From: Prevotellaceae bacterium
GTDB taxonomy: Bacteria > Bacteroidota > Bacteroidia > Bacteroidales > Bacteroidaceae
Assembly: GCA_021204865.1 (NCBI GenBank)
Contig: JAJPYQ010000096.1
Span: 1 to 44,378 of the forward strand
Direction: 5' to 3'
Length of the DNA stretch: 44,378 nt
Both the position numbers and the translations under genes were made by a program. Below are positions 43,301 to 44,378 of this stretch, one piece after another. The notes under the pieces are model-generated. The model made no database searches, was not told the DNA's origin, and worked only from the letters and a program-made list of their open reading frames with translations. Position 1 is the first letter of the stretch. Each line of letters opens with the position of its first letter.

Positions 43301-44221
43301 AACGACAGCTCCGCCTACGTGGCAGTGGCAACCAGCGGAGACCTGACCGTCCACATCGGGCAGGCAAGCCGTGAGATAAGCGTGCAGGAGGGAGACACCC
43401 TCTACATCACCCTCGACCAGGAGGGCAACATCACCTACGAGCAGACATCCCTCCCTGAGGCAGAGTACGACCCCACGAGCCTCATCGTGAACCCTAACTT
43501 CGACGAGGGCACCAACGGCTGGGAAGGCTCCCCCTCGGTAAGCTACAGCTGCGCGGAGAAGTGGAACACCACATTCGATGTCTACCAGACCATAACGGGG
43601 CTCACCCCGGGGCTCTACCGCCTCTCGTGCCAAGGCTTCTACCGTGACGGGGGCTACGCCTCGGCAGCCTCCCTCAGGAGCTCGGGCAAGGAGGTGCTCA
43701 ACGCTTACCTCTACGCCAAGAGCACCGTGGGCGACACCGCCTGCGAGGTGGACACTGCGCTCGTCTCCATCTTCACCGAGGCGGGAAGCATAGGCACGGT
43801 GGGAGTAAGCACGAGCTTCGGCTACGTGCCCAACACGATGGAGCAGACGCACCAGTACTTCCTCGCCGGGCTCTACCCCAACTCGCTCGAGCCGCAGGTG
43901 GGGGAGGACGAGACCCTCACCATAGGCGTGCGCAAGACCGTCGCCGTCTCAGACGACTGGGCTATCTTCGACACCTTCACCCTCGAGTACCTCGGGCAGG
44001 CGCCTGACGAAGAGGTAGAAGAGGGTGAGGGCGAAGGTGAAGAAGAAGGCGAAGGCGAGAGCGGGGAGGAAGAGGAGGAGGAAGACCCAACCGGTCTCAG
44101 CCCCGTCTCCGCCCAGGCCTCCGCAGTGAAGGTCTACACCCTCACGGGAGCGCGCATCCCCGAGGGCGACAGCCTCCAGCCCGGAGTGTACATAGTGAAC
44201 GGCAGGAAGGTGCTGCGCTGA
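40355..44221 (+). CDS. Large secreted multidomain protein, putative polysaccharide-degrading enzyme
   Basis: Protein of 1288 residues from ATG 40355, with signal peptide LTFTLALLSVAAFAFA. Residues about 25-205 form a carbohydrate-binding-like jelly roll (LKNPSFEEDDL). Residues 215-700 look like an alpha/alpha toroid, with EENGWEAGILAATLG and LQNHSLFHTSYQNVV (Asn-His near 484) as candidate catalytic segments. A beta-sandwich part follows (KILVPYRANNTGNLLGWYTV). A second jelly roll starts near 1043 (LIVNPNFDEGTNGWEG), then a Glu/Gly-rich linker at about 1219-1245 and a C-terminal sorting-like motif ending VYIVNGRKVLR. The architecture recalls polysaccharide lyases (PL8-like) or heparinase II/III-like proteins, but the classic PL8 motifs are not seen, so the family stays open. 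Confidence 0.75.
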   Translation: MRKLTFTLALLSVAAFAFAETDREDITSQYLKNPSFEEDDLSSLTKETTRGGYPFTSVTDWTFTSSLSSGYGQAEFMTAEATATDNDYGAPGSPSDGTQMVYLRDAWNSTSASLMQSVTLPAGTYALSVDNKCVTEGSGHSVNLVAGDTRTSLTFQSSMPSQWSTAELVFTLDEETTLDVGVSLSFANVAKGGSVLLDNFRLYQYPEGYEEPEETDVTSPTEGVITQDFVREADMMADILQMIANFSQYMVNDFYYCVETNSINEDCGYFKGESSGASNEEGVRTNADLSMLCAFLVKYAKNKVTLPSGVTWSTLEDLAKRSLIFAYSTHKANKLKITSSGDYWGSTAASDYVWESSLWALSVAYSAYFQWDSLSDTQKNYIYAMLKAECNYELERTIPTGYSGDTKAEENGWEAGILAATLGLFPDDPLADKWFSRLREFAINSYSHYTDASNTTVIDPSYDNKTVADLYIGDNLYTDYTLQNHSLFHTSYQNVVMQELGEAALALKMFQGSNEKWQTNALMHNNQEVMDSVLNWLALTDGELAMPNGNDWSLFLYDQITSYTTQACFQSDPNALMLENMAYKNIKARQQTTSDGSWLLRPDVGARRMGVEGHRVMMTYLMHLAISTADLTPTDWEAFRSSHSEAKVFPCQDVVRAFTKDRFTTFSWSSGLSSYTGYFASNTPDKNKILVPYRANNTGNLLGWYTVSGQSTNATPVVSGEFDLDGDAYTMNGELKTNGSTLDHRFAIYSTPGNAVIYLDYVTGLSSGTITGEYGGLLAISTDELTKLKRTLYYASGDGSDHKQLDGTSLTTFSSDWVNIDNELGVIGQNGKKMAFGDREENNSIYTSKLYPMYSTTSRTFKSGTVVDRRGLVYYSSVDAETTAEMNSRLVTLTDQVPEGWNALIASDPDDTRYLLIANFQGETEEATLTDIQVNGLAPVFKQETTITDSKSTATFSLQQNHSEGSVLSFLVEGSGLTAQLDNDSSAYVAVATSGDLTVHIGQASREISVQEGDTLYITLDQEGNITYEQTSLPEAEYDPTSLIVNPNFDEGTNGWEGSPSVSYSCAEKWNTTFDVYQTITGLTPGLYRLSCQGFYRDGGYASAASLRSSGKEVLNAYLYAKSTVGDTACEVDTALVSIFTEAGSIGTVGVSTSFGYVPNTMEQTHQYFLAGLYPNSLEPQVGEDETLTIGVRKTVAVSDDWAIFDTFTLEYLGQAPDEEVEEGEGEGEEEGEGESGEEEEEEDPTGLSPVSAQASAVKVYTLTGARIPEGDSLQPGVYIVNGRKVLR

Positions 44222-44243
44222 GCAATGCGCCTCTAAGGCTAAG

Positions 44244-44276
44244 GGGAGGGCAGGCCCACTCAGGGCTTGCCCTCCC
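44244..44276 (+). terminator. Strong hairpin terminator after the large secreted protein
   Basis: GGGAGGGCAGGCCC (44244-44257) pairs with GGGCTTGCCCTCCC (44263-44276), 14 pairs with one G-U. It begins 22 bases after the stop and is followed by TCTCTTAG. Confidence 0.7.
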
Positions 44277-44323
44277 TCTCTTAGTGACCCGCCGTTAAGC
44301 CTCTTATACAGGTGTCGTATACC

Positions 44324-44378
44324 TGCTAACAAGCAGGTGAATTGAGGTGCTAACAAGCAGGTGAATTGAGGTGCTAAC
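44324..44378. repeat. 24-bp tandem array (array G), cut by window end
   Basis: Two complete 24-base units (44324-44347, 44348-44371) and part of a third, with TGCTAACAAGCA as core; the first copy extends to CCTGCTAACAAGCAGG. Preceded by AAGCCTCTTATAC, a relative of the flanking motif of arrays B to D. It continues beyond the window. Confidence 0.85.

Overview
This window looks like chromosomal DNA of a GC-rich member of the Bacteroidales (Prevotellaceae-like; inferred from content, not proven). Supporting this are the Bacteroidota-type promoters (TTTG, about 20 bp, TAnnTTTG) in front of many genes, a Bacteroidota-style LptD homologue, the nusB-yajC-ybbR-coaE-DUF5606 gene order, a PUR-like DUF3276 protein, a C10 peptidase and a GlmM of the Bacteroidales type. 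No rRNA, tRNA, CRISPR, transposase, integrase or replication origin was seen.

Layout. 0.1-3.1 kb (minus): a ferredoxin-dependent 2-oxoacid oxidoreductase operon (TPR protein, ferredoxin, alpha, beta, gamma). 3.3-6.6 kb (plus): membrane-anchored DRGH nuclease and a GH3 beta-glucosidase. 6.9-11.9 kb (plus): a tightly packed unit of sulfatase, GlmM, NagA and a potassium channel. 12.1-15.2 kb (minus): a GIY-YIG/DUF4357-like protein and a BsuBI/PstI-type restriction-modification pair; the pair is visibly lower in GC than its surroundings and is the clearest transferred segment. 15.2-19.4 kb (minus): lipoprotein, GH51 arabinofuranosidase and mltG with 4-base overlaps. 19.6-21.1 kb: a cytosolic Ser/Thr kinase fused to a FISUMP-type C-type-lectin-like domain. 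22.1-27.4 kb: LptD, an HD-domain protein and a C10 protease. 27.5-32.3 kb: subtype-B tannase and GH2 beta-galactosidase, convergent. 32.4-33.0 kb: a DUF4160/DUF2442 pair. 33.0-36.3 kb: the nusB operon. 36.7-44.2 kb (plus): DUF3276, L25, Pth, PepT, S4 protein and a 1288-residue secreted multidomain protein.

The genes describe a saccharolytic anaerobe: secreted enzymes for plant or host glycans (GH3, GH51, GH2, sulfatase, tannase, the large secreted protein) plus cytosolic amino-sugar enzymes and ferredoxin-linked 2-oxoacid oxidation. No SusC/SusD pair is present, so these are singletons rather than a full polysaccharide utilisation locus.

The most unusual signal is not a gene. At least eight intergenic tandem arrays lie in the window (two of them in one gap). 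Most have units of exactly 24 bases (two have 22), each unit usually built around a short palindrome, yet the palindrome sequence differs between arrays and sometimes switches inside one array while the 24-base register is kept. Several share a flanking motif (GAAGCCTATATAACACCC and variants). They are not CRISPRs and do not look like insertion sequences.
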